Assembly (NCBI GenBank): GCA_965250275.1
Contig: OZ252297.1
Location: forward strand, 4,665,971-4,729,970
Length of the DNA stretch: 64,000 bases
Source of the DNA: G965250275 sp965250275
GTDB taxonomy: Bacteria; Pseudomonadota; Alphaproteobacteria; Rhodobacterales; Rhodobacteraceae
Direction of reading: 5' to 3'
Below are positions 43,551 through 52,647 of the stretch, piece by piece; the stretch's first letter is position 1; every line of letters begins with the position of its first letter. The position numbers and the translations under genes are program-made. The notes under the pieces are model-generated. The model made no database searches. It saw only the letters and a list, made by a program, of their open reading frames with translations, and was not told where the DNA came from.

Positions 43551-44351
43551 CTATTGCTGTTCGACTTGCAGTTTGACCAGCATATTTTCCGTGCCCTGAC
43601 CATATCGCATACCAGATACAGGGGCTGCGCCCAGATAATCCAGGCCTGTTGCGACCCGGACATAGTGTGTGTCCGGCGAAATGCCATTCGACACATCAAA
43701 GCCGACCCAGCCCAGTCCATCGACATAGGCCTCTGCCCAGGCGTGGCTCGCATCCTGTTCGACACGATCAGGCATCATGAGATAGCCGCTCACATAACGG
43801 GCCGGAAATCCCAGATGGCGCGCTGCCGCAATGAAGATGTGGGCATGGTCCTGGCAAACGCCATGTCCCGCCGACAGGACCTGTTCGGCGGACAAAGTGG
43901 CCTCTGTCTGGTTCGTTGAATATGGTACTTCGCTCAGGATGTGCGCAGAAAGCTCGTGGAGGTCGGCAAGGTCGTCGCCTTGCCGCGTAACACTTGCAGC
44001 GAGCGCCCTGATACCAGGCCCGATCCGGGTAAGACTGGTGCTCTTCTCAAACAACCAAAGCGGTGTGAACCCGGTGTGCTGGCCTATGACGCCATGCGTG
44101 TCGGTAACATGCACTTCTCCACTGCAATGCACGACGATATCGCGGGCGCCCGGTTCAAAACTGATCAGATCAACGGTGTTGGCGTGCTCGTCTTCAAACG
44201 AGACCTGGCGTGTACCGCCTTCAACGGTGATGTCCCAGGACACGACGTTCTGCTCCCAGCGCGACTTGGGTCTGAGCCTCAACTGCTGCAGCGCGTAGGG
44301 AACTGGCTGATCGTAGTGGTACGAGGTGGTATGAGAGATCTTCAACTGCAT
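43551..44351 (-). CDS. Transglutaminase-like protein of the Anbu cluster
   Basis: 266 residues. The N-terminal beta domain starts LKISHTTSYHYDQPVPYALQ, the bacterial transglutaminase-N segment. The catalytic triad is seen in GHGVCQDHAHIFI (Cys), ASHAWAEAYVDG (His) and VGFDVSNG (Asp). It has no signal peptide and is cytoplasmic. It starts 4 bases after the alpha-E gene and precedes Anbu by 70 bases. Such proteins may hydrolyse or form isopeptide bonds linked to the ATP-grasp peptide ligase. Confidence 0.92.
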   Translation of the reverse strand: MQLKISHTTSYHYDQPVPYALQQLRLRPKSRWEQNVVSWDITVEGGTRQVSFEDEHANTVDLISFEPGARDIVVHCSGEVHVTDTHGVIGQHTGFTPLWLFEKSTSLTRIGPGIRALAASVTRQGDDLADLHELSAHILSEVPYSTNQTEATLSAEQVLSAGHGVCQDHAHIFIAAARHLGFPARYVSGYLMMPDRVEQDASHAWAEAYVDGLGWVGFDVSNGISPDTHYVRVATGLDYLGAAPVSGMRYGQGTENMLVKLQVEQQ

Positions 44352-44355
44352 GGAA

Positions 44356-45297
44356 TCATTCGTAGAATCTGTAGTCCAACTCTATCTGACGGCCGAGCGC
44401 CTGACTGTCAGCCAGAAATTCGGTGACAAACTCGTGCAACCCGTACTCGAAAATCTGATCAATCGTGGTGGTCTGAAATCGGTGGCAAATCTGATCCACC
44501 ATCCGGTGGCTTTCTGTGCGCTCACCGTAGTCTTCGGCAAGGTATCCAAGGTTGTCGCTGATTTTCCCGTAACAGAACGCCAATGATCGCGGCAACCGTT
44601 TGTCGAGGATCAGGAAGCGCGCAATTTTGCGCGGGTCATATTCGCCTTCATGCAAAGTCTGATAGGCCCGTGTCGACGACGTAGCGCGCAGGATCGTTTC
44701 CCACTGCACATTGTCGGTCACACTGCCAACATGCATGATCGAGGGCAGAAGGATGTAGTACTTCACATCCAAAACACGCGCTGCGTTGTCGGCACGCTCA
44801 AAGAACGTCCCCATACGGGCAAAATCATAGATATCATTGCGCACCATCGAGCCATGCAGCGCCCCGCGCACAAAGGCGCTCCGCTGCCGGACGGTCTGAA
44901 GGATCTCCGGCAGATCCTGTTCTTTCACGGGTCGCGCGAGAATGTCGCTCAGGACCATCCAGCACTCGTTGACGGCCTCCCATACTTCTCGCGTCAGAGC
45001 AGTGCGCACCAGTCTTGCATTGGTCCGGGCGGCGTCGACCGCTGACATGACGCTGCCAGGATTGGCCTTGTCCCGCAGCAGGTAGTTGATCACGCGCTGA
45101 CCATCGATTTCGTCATGTCGTTCTCGATACCCCTGCAGCAATCCTGCGGCCGTCAGGATCGAGGTCCATTCGCTTTCTGCCGCGTTGGATCGCGTGAGCG
45201 AAATCCGCAAGCCCGCATCAATCATTCGGGCCGTGTTCTCGGTCCGCTCCATGTAACGCAACATCCAAAAGACACCGCCTGCCGTTTTGCCAAGCAT
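44356..45297 (-). CDS. Alpha-E domain protein of the Anbu cluster
   Basis: 313 residues from ATG at 45295-45297; a longer frame overlaps the ATP-grasp gene. The all-helical protein shows the alpha-E marks GGVFWMLRYMERTENTARMID at the start, NECWMVLSDIL in the middle and GTFFERADNAARVLDVKYY (about 195-213), which repeat an ERxxNxAR pattern. The family has no known enzyme activity and always accompanies the circularly permuted ATP-grasp protein, presumably as a partner. Confidence 0.92.
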   Translation of the reverse strand: MLGKTAGGVFWMLRYMERTENTARMIDAGLRISLTRSNAAESEWTSILTAAGLLQGYRERHDEIDGQRVINYLLRDKANPGSVMSAVDAARTNARLVRTALTREVWEAVNECWMVLSDILARPVKEQDLPEILQTVRQRSAFVRGALHGSMVRNDIYDFARMGTFFERADNAARVLDVKYYILLPSIMHVGSVTDNVQWETILRATSSTRAYQTLHEGEYDPRKIARFLILDKRLPRSLAFCYGKISDNLGYLAEDYGERTESHRMVDQICHRFQTTTIDQIFEYGLHEFVTEFLADSQALGRQIELDYRFYE

Positions 45298-45301
45298 CGC
45301 G

Positions 45302-46729
45302 TCAGTCCTCCAGGACCCAGGTGTCTTTGGTCCCGCCACCCTGGCTGGAGTTGACGACAAGGGACCCTTTCTTGAGCGCAACACGGGTCAAACCGCCGGG
45401 TATGATCTCGACCCCCGTTGGGGAAGCCAACGCAAATGGGCGCAGATCAACATGCCGCGGCGCCAAACCAGACCGGGTCAGAACCGGCACCGTGGAGAGT
45501 GAAAGCGTGGGTTGTGCGATGTAGTTGCCCGGGCGCGCCATAAGCTTGGTGCGGAATGCCGCGATTTCCTTCTTGCTGGCAGCGGGTCCAACCAGCATCC
45601 CGTATCCGCCCGAACCATGGACCTCTTTCACAACCAGTTCGCTCAAGTTGTCCAAGACATATTTGAGCGCATCCGCTTCTGAGCAGCGCCACGTCGGGAC
45701 ATTTTTGAGGATTGCCTTTTCGCCGGTATAGAACTCCACAATGTCAGGCATGTAGGAATAGATGGCCTTGTCATCTGCAATCCCCGTGCCGGGGGCGTTG
45801 GCGATCGTGATCCCACCGGCGCGGTAAACGTCCATGATGCCAGGCACACCCAACATGCTGTTCGGGTCAAATGTCATCGGATCCAGGAAATCGTCATCCA
45901 CCCTTCGATAAAGCACATCAATGGGCTGGTAGCCCTGGGTCGTCCGCATTGCGACCCGACCCTCAACAACCCGCAGATCGTGGCCCTCGACAAGTTCCAC
46001 GCCCATCTGATCGGCGAGGAAGGCATGTTCGTAATAGGCAGAGTTGTGGATCCCCGGTGTCAGCACGGCGACCGTCGGGGTGCCTTCGCAGACATTGGGC
46101 CGGCAGGCCGCCAAGGATCGGCGCAGACTGCGCGGATAGTGGCTGACGCCACGAACCTGAACCTGGCTGAACAGCTCGGGAAACATGTGCAGCATCGTTT
46201 CGCGATTTTCGAGCATATAGGACACGCCGGACGGGGTGCGGGCGTTGTCCTCCAACACGTAGAATTCGTTCTCTCCTGTGCGCACAAGGTCAGTGCCCAC
46301 GATGTGCGTGTAAATGTTGCCGGGCGGTGCGACGCCAATCATCTGTGGGAGGAAAGCCGCGTTTTTCGAAATCATCTCGGCCGGAACCCGGCCCGAGCGC
46401 AGGATTTCCTGCCTGTGGTAGATGTCGTGCAGGAAAGAATTGATCGCGCGGACCCTTTGGTCGATCCCTTTTGACAGCCACGACCATTCCTTGGCGGTGA
46501 TGATCCGGGGTACAAGATCAAACGGGATCAGCCGTTCGGTGGCCTCCTCGACTCCATAGACATTGAAAGTGATGCCGGTGAGCCGGAACAAAGCCTCGGC
46601 TTGTGCGGACTTGCGTCTTAGGTGAGAAGCATCTTCGCCCGAGAACCAGTTGCAGTATTCCGAGTATGGACTGCGAGGCGCATCACCGAACCCGTGCATC
46701 TCGTCAAAGTAGGTGTTTTTTGTCGTCAT
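45302..46729 (-). CDS. Circularly permuted ATP-grasp protein of the Anbu cluster
   Basis: 475 residues. The sequence holds the permuted ATP-grasp features: FYVLEDNARTPSGVSYMLENR (metal and ATP residues, about 157-177), GTGIADDKAIYSYMPDIVEFY, and VVKEVHGSGGYGMLVGP (glycine-rich loop, about 378-394). Proteins of this family are predicted peptide or amide ligases. It is the first gene of the minus-strand cluster ATP-grasp, alpha-E, transglutaminase, Anbu; the stop is 4 bases from the alpha-E start. Together they are thought to make and process a peptide modification. Confidence 0.92.
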   Translation of the reverse strand: MTTKNTYFDEMHGFGDAPRSPYSEYCNWFSGEDASHLRRKSAQAEALFRLTGITFNVYGVEEATERLIPFDLVPRIITAKEWSWLSKGIDQRVRAINSFLHDIYHRQEILRSGRVPAEMISKNAAFLPQMIGVAPPGNIYTHIVGTDLVRTGENEFYVLEDNARTPSGVSYMLENRETMLHMFPELFSQVQVRGVSHYPRSLRRSLAACRPNVCEGTPTVAVLTPGIHNSAYYEHAFLADQMGVELVEGHDLRVVEGRVAMRTTQGYQPIDVLYRRVDDDFLDPMTFDPNSMLGVPGIMDVYRAGGITIANAPGTGIADDKAIYSYMPDIVEFYTGEKAILKNVPTWRCSEADALKYVLDNLSELVVKEVHGSGGYGMLVGPAASKKEIAAFRTKLMARPGNYIAQPTLSLSTVPVLTRSGLAPRHVDLRPFALASPTGVEIIPGGLTRVALKKGSLVVNSSQGGGTKDTWVLED

Positions 46730-46864
46730 CGGCTCACCTTACCCATTGTGAGCAGCTTTGCAAAAAACCCTTCTCTGTCACGATAAAACGAAAGCATGCT
46801 TGAGCGCAGGTCTGCCGTGAACCGACTATCGCCGAAATTATGGGCAGCCACCTTGTGCCGAATG

Positions 46865-47326
46865 TCAGGTTTCGGATGCGGAACCTTGGGCGCCGGTATC
46901 CAGCGCATCCAGTTCATTCAGAAGATCCAGCAACGTATTGAACCGTTCCGCCCCCATCTGGTCGCGCACCTCTTCCATCAGCGCGATGCTGGTGTCGAGG
47001 TTCGCAAGGATCAGTTCCTGCCCCTTGTCCGAGATCCGGACGATCTGTTTGCGCCGGTCTTCGGAGTCGGGCTCCCTTCGGATCAATCCTTTCTCCTCAA
47101 GCTTTTGAAGGATACGGGTCAGACTGGGCAGCAACAGGCAAGCATCTTCTGCAATGCGGGTCGGCTCTGTAGGACCGCGTTCGTCCAAAACACGCAGCAC
47201 CCGCCATTGCTGTTCGGTGATCCCGGCACCAACCAGCATCGCACGTATGGGTCCCATAACGCGTTCCCGCGCCCTGAGCAGTGCAATTGGGAGCGAACGC
47301 GACGTCGATGGTAAGTGCTTGGTCAT
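46865..47326 (-). CDS. hpaR: Homoprotocatechuate pathway MarR-type repressor HpaR
   Basis: 153 residues from ATG at 47324-47326. LPIALLRARERVMGPIRAML and GITEQQWRVLRVLDERGPTEPTRIAEDACLLLPSLTRIL match HpaR; the winged helix lies at about residues 35-95 with wing DSEDRRKQIVRISDKG. HpaR represses the meta-cleavage genes until homoprotocatechuate or 4-hydroxyphenylacetate binds. It is divergent from hpaF with about 105 bases between, holding a candidate operator. Confidence 0.92.
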   Translation of the reverse strand: MTKHLPSTSRSLPIALLRARERVMGPIRAMLVGAGITEQQWRVLRVLDERGPTEPTRIAEDACLLLPSLTRILQKLEEKGLIRREPDSEDRRKQIVRISDKGQELILANLDTSIALMEEVRDQMGAERFNTLLDLLNELDALDTGAQGSASET

Positions 47327-47396
47327 GGCGCAGTTTTGCCGCTCAACAGGCCGAAAGCAATGGCACACTCAAATTCGGCTTGACTCGTTGTGATTT

Positions 47397-47416
47397 TTAG
47401 TAAACATGTTAATCAA
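47397..47416. promoter_or_regulatory. Candidate HpaR operator between hpaR and hpaF
   Basis: TTAGTAAACATGTTAATCAA is an imperfect AT-rich palindrome centred on ACATGT (7 of 10 arm positions pair), lying 16 bases before the hpaF start region in the divergent promoter. A TTGACT -35-like element is at 47380-47385. MarR-type repressors use sites of this size; binding here is inferred. Confidence 0.5.
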
Positions 47417-47431
47417 ATTCGGGAGAAGTGC

Positions 47432-47821
47432 TTGCCACACATTTTGATCGATTATTCGGCCAACATGGACACCAGGGTCGATATCGCGGCCCTTTGCGAC
47501 GCGCTGCGCAAAACGGCAATTGAAACGGGTGTGTTTCCCTTGGCGGGCGTACGGGTCCGCGCATTGCGTGTCGACCATGTCAGCATTGCGGACGGCAATC
47601 CAGATCACGGGTACATCGATATCTCCATTCGCCTCCGCGAAGGCCGGGACCTGGAGACGCGAAAGATGGCAACGCAGGCAATTTTTGCGACCGCCGAAGA
47701 TTTTCTGCGACCAGCCATGACTGAGCATTCCATCGCGCTGTCCGCCGAGATGCGTAACATTGATGCCGATCTGTCGCCAAAAACCGGTACGATCCGCGAT
47801 CATCTGAAGAAGGAGGGCTGA
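47432..47821 (+). CDS. hpaF: 5-carboxymethyl-2-hydroxymuconate isomerase HpaF
   Basis: 129 residues starting at TTG 47432, chosen because the product then begins M-P-H-I-L-I-D-Y-S-A-N and Pro becomes the N-terminal catalytic base after Met removal, as in the tautomerase family. GGGAGAAG lies six bases upstream; the ATG further up would bury the proline. E. coli HpaF is 126 residues. The enzyme isomerises 5-carboxymethyl-2-hydroxymuconate in the homoprotocatechuate meta pathway. The hpaE ribosome site sits in its last codons. Confidence 0.92.
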   Translation: MPHILIDYSANMDTRVDIAALCDALRKTAIETGVFPLAGVRVRALRVDHVSIADGNPDHGYIDISIRLREGRDLETRKMATQAIFATAEDFLRPAMTEHSIALSAEMRNIDADLSPKTGTIRDHLKKEG

Positions 47822-47822
47822 G

Positions 47823-49334
47823 ATGTCCGAACTGACTGACAATCTCGACAAGCTTCGCCCGCATCTCGAACGATTTGCCGCAAACGGTGTATTGAACCGC
47901 ATTGGGGGTAAGGTTGTGCCCGCCGCGTCCGGCGCCACGTTCGACAATGCCTCACCCGTTGATGAAACCCATATCTGCGCGGTGGCGCGCAGTGGCGCGA
48001 CTGACGTGGATTCCGCGGCCAAAGCCGCAAAGGATGCCTTCCCGGCGTGGCGTGACATGCCGGGCACCGAGCGCAAGAAGATCCTGCATCGTATTGCTGA
48101 TGCCATCGTTGAACGCGCTGACGAGATCGCGATGTGCGAATGCTGGGACACGGGCCAGGCCATTCGTTTCATGTCCAAGGCTGCGTTGCGTGGCGCCGAG
48201 AATTTTCGGTTTTTCGCCGACCGCGCGCCGGGCGCCCGCGACGGACAAATGTTGCCATCACCCACGTTGATGAACGTCACAACACGTGTGCCCATTGGCC
48301 CGGTTGGTGTCATCACGCCCTGGAACACGCCCTTTATGCTCTCGACCTGGAAAATTGCTCCGGCTTTGGCTGCGGGATGCACGGTCGTGCACAAACCGGC
48401 CGAGTTTTCGCCTTTGACGGCCAGTCTGCTGGTTGAAATCGCCGAAGACGCCGGGCTGCCACCCGGCGTGTGGAACCTGGTCAATGGCTTTGGCGAGGAC
48501 GCCGGTAAAGCGCTGACCGAGCACCCGGATGTAAAGGCAATAGCCTTTGTGGGTGAATCCAACACCGGCTCGATGATCATGGCCCAAGGCGCACCGACGT
48601 TGAAGCGGGTTCATTTCGAATTGGGGGGAAAGAACCCCGTGATTGTGTTCGAGGACGCAGACCTGGATCGCGCGCTCGATGCGGCGATTTTCATGATCTA
48701 TTCGCTGAATGGGGAACGCTGCACATCGTCTTCGCGCCTGCTGGTGCAATCCTCTGTAGCAGATACGTTTCTGGAGAAGCTGCGCACGCGTGTGAAGAAC
48801 ATCCGGGTTGGACATCCGCTCGACCCGCAGACAGAAGTTGGTCCTCTGATCCACAAGGTGCATTTCGACAAGGTCACCAGCTATTTCGATGTAGCGCTCC
48901 AGGACAGCGCGCAGATCACAGCGGGCGGGGCTGCGCTCGACCAACCCGGCCACTATGTGCAACCCACGCTCTTCGAAGGTGCGACAAACGACATGCGTGT
49001 TGCACAGGAAGAGATTTTTGGACCGGTCCTGACCGCGATCCGGTTTGAGACCGAAGACGAAGCACTGCGCATCGCCAACGACATTCCTTATGGGCTGACT
49101 AGTTACGTTTGGACCAATGATCTGACACGCGCCATGCGTTTCACCGAACAACTGGAAGCGGGCATGATTTGGGTGAATTCCGAAAATGTGCGCCATCTGC
49201 CGACACCGTTTGGCGGCGTTAAAGCTTCGGGTATCGGACGCGACGGCGGCGACTGGTCGTTCGAATTCTATATGGAACAAAAGCACATCGGATTTGCCAC
49301 CGGACACCACAAGATCCCGCGGTTGGGCGCCTGA
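47823..49334 (+). CDS. hpaE: 5-carboxymethyl-2-hydroxymuconate semialdehyde dehydrogenase HpaE
   Basis: 503 residues. The catalytic Cys is in NGERCTSSSRLL and the Glu in FELGGKNPVIVF. Coenzyme contacts are ITPWNTPFML and AFVGESNTGS. The size and the position between hpaF and hpaD identify it as HpaE, the NAD-dependent enzyme that oxidises the ring-cleavage product semialdehyde to the diacid. The start overlaps the end of hpaF by a short gap of one base. Confidence 0.94.
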   Translation: MSELTDNLDKLRPHLERFAANGVLNRIGGKVVPAASGATFDNASPVDETHICAVARSGATDVDSAAKAAKDAFPAWRDMPGTERKKILHRIADAIVERADEIAMCECWDTGQAIRFMSKAALRGAENFRFFADRAPGARDGQMLPSPTLMNVTTRVPIGPVGVITPWNTPFMLSTWKIAPALAAGCTVVHKPAEFSPLTASLLVEIAEDAGLPPGVWNLVNGFGEDAGKALTEHPDVKAIAFVGESNTGSMIMAQGAPTLKRVHFELGGKNPVIVFEDADLDRALDAAIFMIYSLNGERCTSSSRLLVQSSVADTFLEKLRTRVKNIRVGHPLDPQTEVGPLIHKVHFDKVTSYFDVALQDSAQITAGGAALDQPGHYVQPTLFEGATNDMRVAQEEIFGPVLTAIRFETEDEALRIANDIPYGLTSYVWTNDLTRAMRFTEQLEAGMIWVNSENVRHLPTPFGGVKASGIGRDGGDWSFEFYMEQKHIGFATGHHKIPRLGA

Positions 49335-49383
49335 ACGAACAGGAGCGCGACAATGCTGTTACCGGAAACTGAAAGGGTCTAGC

Positions 49384-50364
49384 ATGCCTGTACCATCTCC
49401 TGATCTTTACCCGCCCTTCAACATCGTGCGGCTCAGCCACGTCGATTACAGCGTGACCGATCTGGCGGCGTCCAAGGCATTCTATGCTGATACGCTTGGC
49501 CTTCAGGTGACATTCGAAGACGATAGCCGCGTCACCTTGCGCGCGATGGAAGAACGCGGGCACCATTGTATCAGCCTGATCCAATCCGACACGGCAGATG
49601 TTCACTGTCTTGCCTTCAAGCTGTTCGATGAGCCCGATCTTGATAAGGCCGAGACGTATTTCCGGTCCCGGGGCCTTCCGACCGAATGGGTCGAACGGCC
49701 CCATATGGATCGCGTGCTGCGCACGCAGGACCCGGATGGCATTCCGCTGGAGTTCTACGTCAAGATGGAGCGTCTTCCCACGATCCACCAGCAGTACAAG
49801 CTCTATCGCGGTGTAAAGCCGCTGCGCATCGACCACTTCAATATGTTCTCTGCAGATGTCGATGCTTCGGTCGCGTTTTACAACGAGATTGGGTTTCGGG
49901 TGACCGAATACACCGAGGACGACGAAAGCGGCAAAGTCTGGGCCGCCTGGATGCATCGCAAGGGCGGGGTACACGATGTTGCCTTCACCAATGGTTTGGG
50001 ACCCAGATTGCATCATACGGCGTTCTGGGTTCCTACGCCGCTGAACATCATCGACCTGCTGGATTTGATGAGCACCACCGGCTACGTCGCCAACATCGAA
50101 CGGGGACCCGGACGGCACGGCATCTCTAACGCCTTCTTCCTTTATGTGCTGGACCCGGACGGGCACCGGATCGAAATCTATTGCTCGGATTACCAAACCT
50201 GCGATCCCGATCTCGAGCCAATCCGGTGGAGCCTGACCGACCCGCAGCGCCAAACGCTTTGGGGAGCACCCGCCCCGCGCAGCTGGTTCGAACATGGATC
50301 GGTCTTCGCAGGGGTCGAACCGAAGGAAAGCGCGCTGAAGGCACAACCGATTATTGCGCCGTAA
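49384..50364 (+). CDS. hpaD: 3,4-dihydroxyphenylacetate 2,3-dioxygenase HpaD (type I extradiol)
   Basis: 326 residues from ATG at 49384 after AAAGGG. Two vicinal-oxygen-chelate modules are present: NIVRLSHVDYSVTDL at residue 12 and PLRIDHFNMFSADVD at about 150. The metal ligands are the His in RIDHFN, the His in RLHHTAFW and the Glu in RIEIYCSDY. This is the Brevibacterium-type homoprotocatechuate dioxygenase (Fe or Mn), unrelated to E. coli HpaD. A nine-codon frame with its own ribosome site ends in the TAG right before the start, hinting at coupling. Confidence 0.93.
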   Translation: MPVPSPDLYPPFNIVRLSHVDYSVTDLAASKAFYADTLGLQVTFEDDSRVTLRAMEERGHHCISLIQSDTADVHCLAFKLFDEPDLDKAETYFRSRGLPTEWVERPHMDRVLRTQDPDGIPLEFYVKMERLPTIHQQYKLYRGVKPLRIDHFNMFSADVDASVAFYNEIGFRVTEYTEDDESGKVWAAWMHRKGGVHDVAFTNGLGPRLHHTAFWVPTPLNIIDLLDLMSTTGYVANIERGPGRHGISNAFFLYVLDPDGHRIEIYCSDYQTCDPDLEPIRWSLTDPQRQTLWGAPAPRSWFEHGSVFAGVEPKESALKAQPIIAP

Positions 50365-50395
50365 GTGCGCCATCGCAAAAAACCGGAACGCAGAT

Positions 50396-51793
50396 ATGAA
50401 TTGGGATGAATTCGAAGACTGGAGCCACAAAGCAGCGACTTGGGGCGCGGAGTACCACAAGACTCTGCGCGACCGGCCTGTGCGCCCAAAAGTCAGGCCC
50501 GGTGAAACCCTGGCGCAATTGCCTGACAGCCCACCCGAAGAAGGTCAGCCACTCGAAGACATATGGGCCGATTTTCAGAACATCGTGATGCCTGGCATCA
50601 CCCATTGGCAGCATCCACGCTTCTTCGCCTATTTCAATTCCAATGCAGCACCTGCGAGCGTATTGGCGGAATTCCTTGCCTCCATAGTCGCACCGCAATG
50701 CATGCTTTGGCAGACGTCTCCTTCGGCCACCGAAATGGAAACCCGGATGATGGATTGGCTCATCCAGGGACTGGGATTGCCTGACAACTACAAAGGCGTC
50801 ATTCAGGACAGCGCTTCGTCAGCAACGCTGGCCGCCGTTCTTACGATGCGGGAACGAGCGTTGAACTGGGCCGGGAACCAGCAAGGCCTTGCCGGGCAAA
50901 AGCGCCTGCGCATCTATTGCTCGGATCAGGTGCACAGTTCGATCGATCGCGCCATCTGGGTGGCCGGCATCGGCCAAGACAACCTGATCAAGGTCCCGAC
51001 GCACGGTCCGATGCGGGCGATGGATGTCCAGGCACTGCAAGCTGCGATCACCGCTGATCGCGCGGCGGGGCACCTGCCGGCGGGGATCATCGCGGCCACA
51101 GGTGCAACCGGCATGGGCGCTTGCGATGACATGACGGCCGTGGCCGACGTGGCCGAACGCGAGAACCTCTACACACACCTGGACGCCGCCTGGGCGGGGA
51201 CGGCAATGATCTGCCCGGAGTTCCGCTCGCTCTGGGAAGGTGCAGATCGTTTCGACAGCATCGTCTTCAATCCCCACAAATGGCTGGGCGCGCAATTCGA
51301 CTGTGCCGCGCATTTCCTGCGTGATCCTGACCTGTTGCGTCAGACCCTTGCCATCCGTCCGGAGTACCTCAAAACCCACGGCGAGGTGGAGGTCACGGAC
51401 TACTCCGAATGGTCAATCCCACTGGGTCGGCGCTTTCGTGCGCTCAAGCTCTGGTTCCTGATGCGCACCTACGGAATGGAGGGCCTGCGCACACGCATCC
51501 GGAACCATGTCAGCTGGTCGCAGGCCCTGTGCGAACGGTTGCGGGCTGAACCCGACTTTCAGATTGTCACAGACCCGATTCTGTCTCTTTGGACTTTCAA
51601 AGTGACGAACGCAGACAACGATGCCACTCAGGACCTGGTTGATGCCATCAACGATGACGGGCGTATCTATCTCACTCAGACCTTTGTCGACGGCGTGAAA
51701 GTGATCCGCTTCACTGCGGGTCAATTCGACTGCACTGAGGCCGATTTTCACACCGCCTTCGATGCCATCACCGAAATTGCGAGGCGCTCATGA
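50396..51793 (+). CDS. PLP-dependent aromatic amino acid decarboxylase
   Basis: 465 residues from ATG at 50396. The PLP lysine is in FNPHKWLGAQFD (about residue 303), and YTHLDAAWAG gives the Asp and Ala that contact the pyridine ring. GITHWQHPRFFAYFNSN near residue 75 is the substrate-site hallmark of DOPA, tyrosine and tryptophan decarboxylases. It is inside the hpa operon, between hpaD and hpaG, and its stop overlaps hpaG. It may turn tyrosine or DOPA into tyramine or dopamine that feed into homoprotocatechuate; this role is inferred. Confidence 0.9.
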   Translation: MNWDEFEDWSHKAATWGAEYHKTLRDRPVRPKVRPGETLAQLPDSPPEEGQPLEDIWADFQNIVMPGITHWQHPRFFAYFNSNAAPASVLAEFLASIVAPQCMLWQTSPSATEMETRMMDWLIQGLGLPDNYKGVIQDSASSATLAAVLTMRERALNWAGNQQGLAGQKRLRIYCSDQVHSSIDRAIWVAGIGQDNLIKVPTHGPMRAMDVQALQAAITADRAAGHLPAGIIAATGATGMGACDDMTAVADVAERENLYTHLDAAWAGTAMICPEFRSLWEGADRFDSIVFNPHKWLGAQFDCAAHFLRDPDLLRQTLAIRPEYLKTHGEVEVTDYSEWSIPLGRRFRALKLWFLMRTYGMEGLRTRIRNHVSWSQALCERLRAEPDFQIVTDPILSLWTFKVTNADNDATQDLVDAINDDGRIYLTQTFVDGVKVIRFTAGQFDCTEADFHTAFDAITEIARRS

Positions 51794-52647
51794 AAATCGG
51801 TACTGTCACCGCCGATGGGCGCACGCTCTTTGGTGTGATCACCGACGCGGGATTTACCGCGCTGTCTCCTCACTTTCCGCAATGGGCGACGTTGCGTGAT
51901 GTAATTGCCGCTGGCGCACTGCACGAACTGGCAAAGGCCGCGCAGACCCATGCACCAACCCATGCGGTCGGAGAGTTCTCCTATCAGATCCCCATTCCCG
52001 ATCCCGAAAAGATCATCTGCGTTGGCGTCAACTTCCCGGATCGCAACGCCGAGTACAAAGACGGAGTCGAGGCGCCCCCCAATCCGTCTCTCTTCATCCG
52101 CTTCCCGCGCAGCTTTACCGGCCATGACCTGCCGCTGATCCGGCCCAATGCGTCCAATCAGCTCGACTACGAAGGGGAAATCGCTGTCATCATCGGCACA
52201 GGGGGACGCCACATCCCCGAAGATACAGCTCTGAACCATGTCGCAGCTCTGAGCCTGGCCAACGAAGGCACGCTGCGGGACTGGGTGCGCCATGCCAAGT
52301 TCAACGTGACACAGGGCAAGAACTTTGACAGATCGGGCGCAATGGGGCCTTGGCTGGTGCCGTTCACCCACCCGGCTCAGATCGAAGACGTGCGATTGAC
52401 CACCCGTGTAAACGGCGAAGTGCGTCAGGACGACCGGACCGGACGCATGATTTTCCCGGTGGCGCGGCAGATTTCCTATATCTCCACCTTCACCACTCTG
52501 GCGCCCGGCGATATCGTCGTGTCCGGCACGCCCACGGGGGCGGGTGCGCGGCTCGATCCACCGCAATACCTGCGGCCCGGCGATGTCGTCGAAGTCGAAG
52601 CGGAGGGAATTGGCGTCCTGCGCAACACGGTTGAGGATGAAGCATGA
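51790..52647 (+). CDS. hpaG: Fumarylacetoacetate hydrolase-family isomerase/decarboxylase HpaG
   Basis: 285 residues. The C-terminal FAH domain starts at IICVGVNFPDRNAEY (about residue 75), and the metal ligands are in QLDYEGEIAVIIG. The segment normally reading MNDVTARD is here ANEGTLRDW, a departure from the consensus. GDIVVSGTPTGAGARLDPP is the conserved C-terminal loop. HpaG decarboxylates and isomerises 5-oxo-pent-3-ene-1,2,5-tricarboxylate. Overlaps on both sides couple it to neighbours. The E. coli enzyme has two such domains; this single-domain form is common elsewhere. Confidence 0.85.
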   Translation: MKIGTVTADGRTLFGVITDAGFTALSPHFPQWATLRDVIAAGALHELAKAAQTHAPTHAVGEFSYQIPIPDPEKIICVGVNFPDRNAEYKDGVEAPPNPSLFIRFPRSFTGHDLPLIRPNASNQLDYEGEIAVIIGTGGRHIPEDTALNHVAALSLANEGTLRDWVRHAKFNVTQGKNFDRSGAMGPWLVPFTHPAQIEDVRLTTRVNGEVRQDDRTGRMIFPVARQISYISTFTTLAPGDIVVSGTPTGAGARLDPPQYLRPGDVVEVEAEGIGVLRNTVEDEA

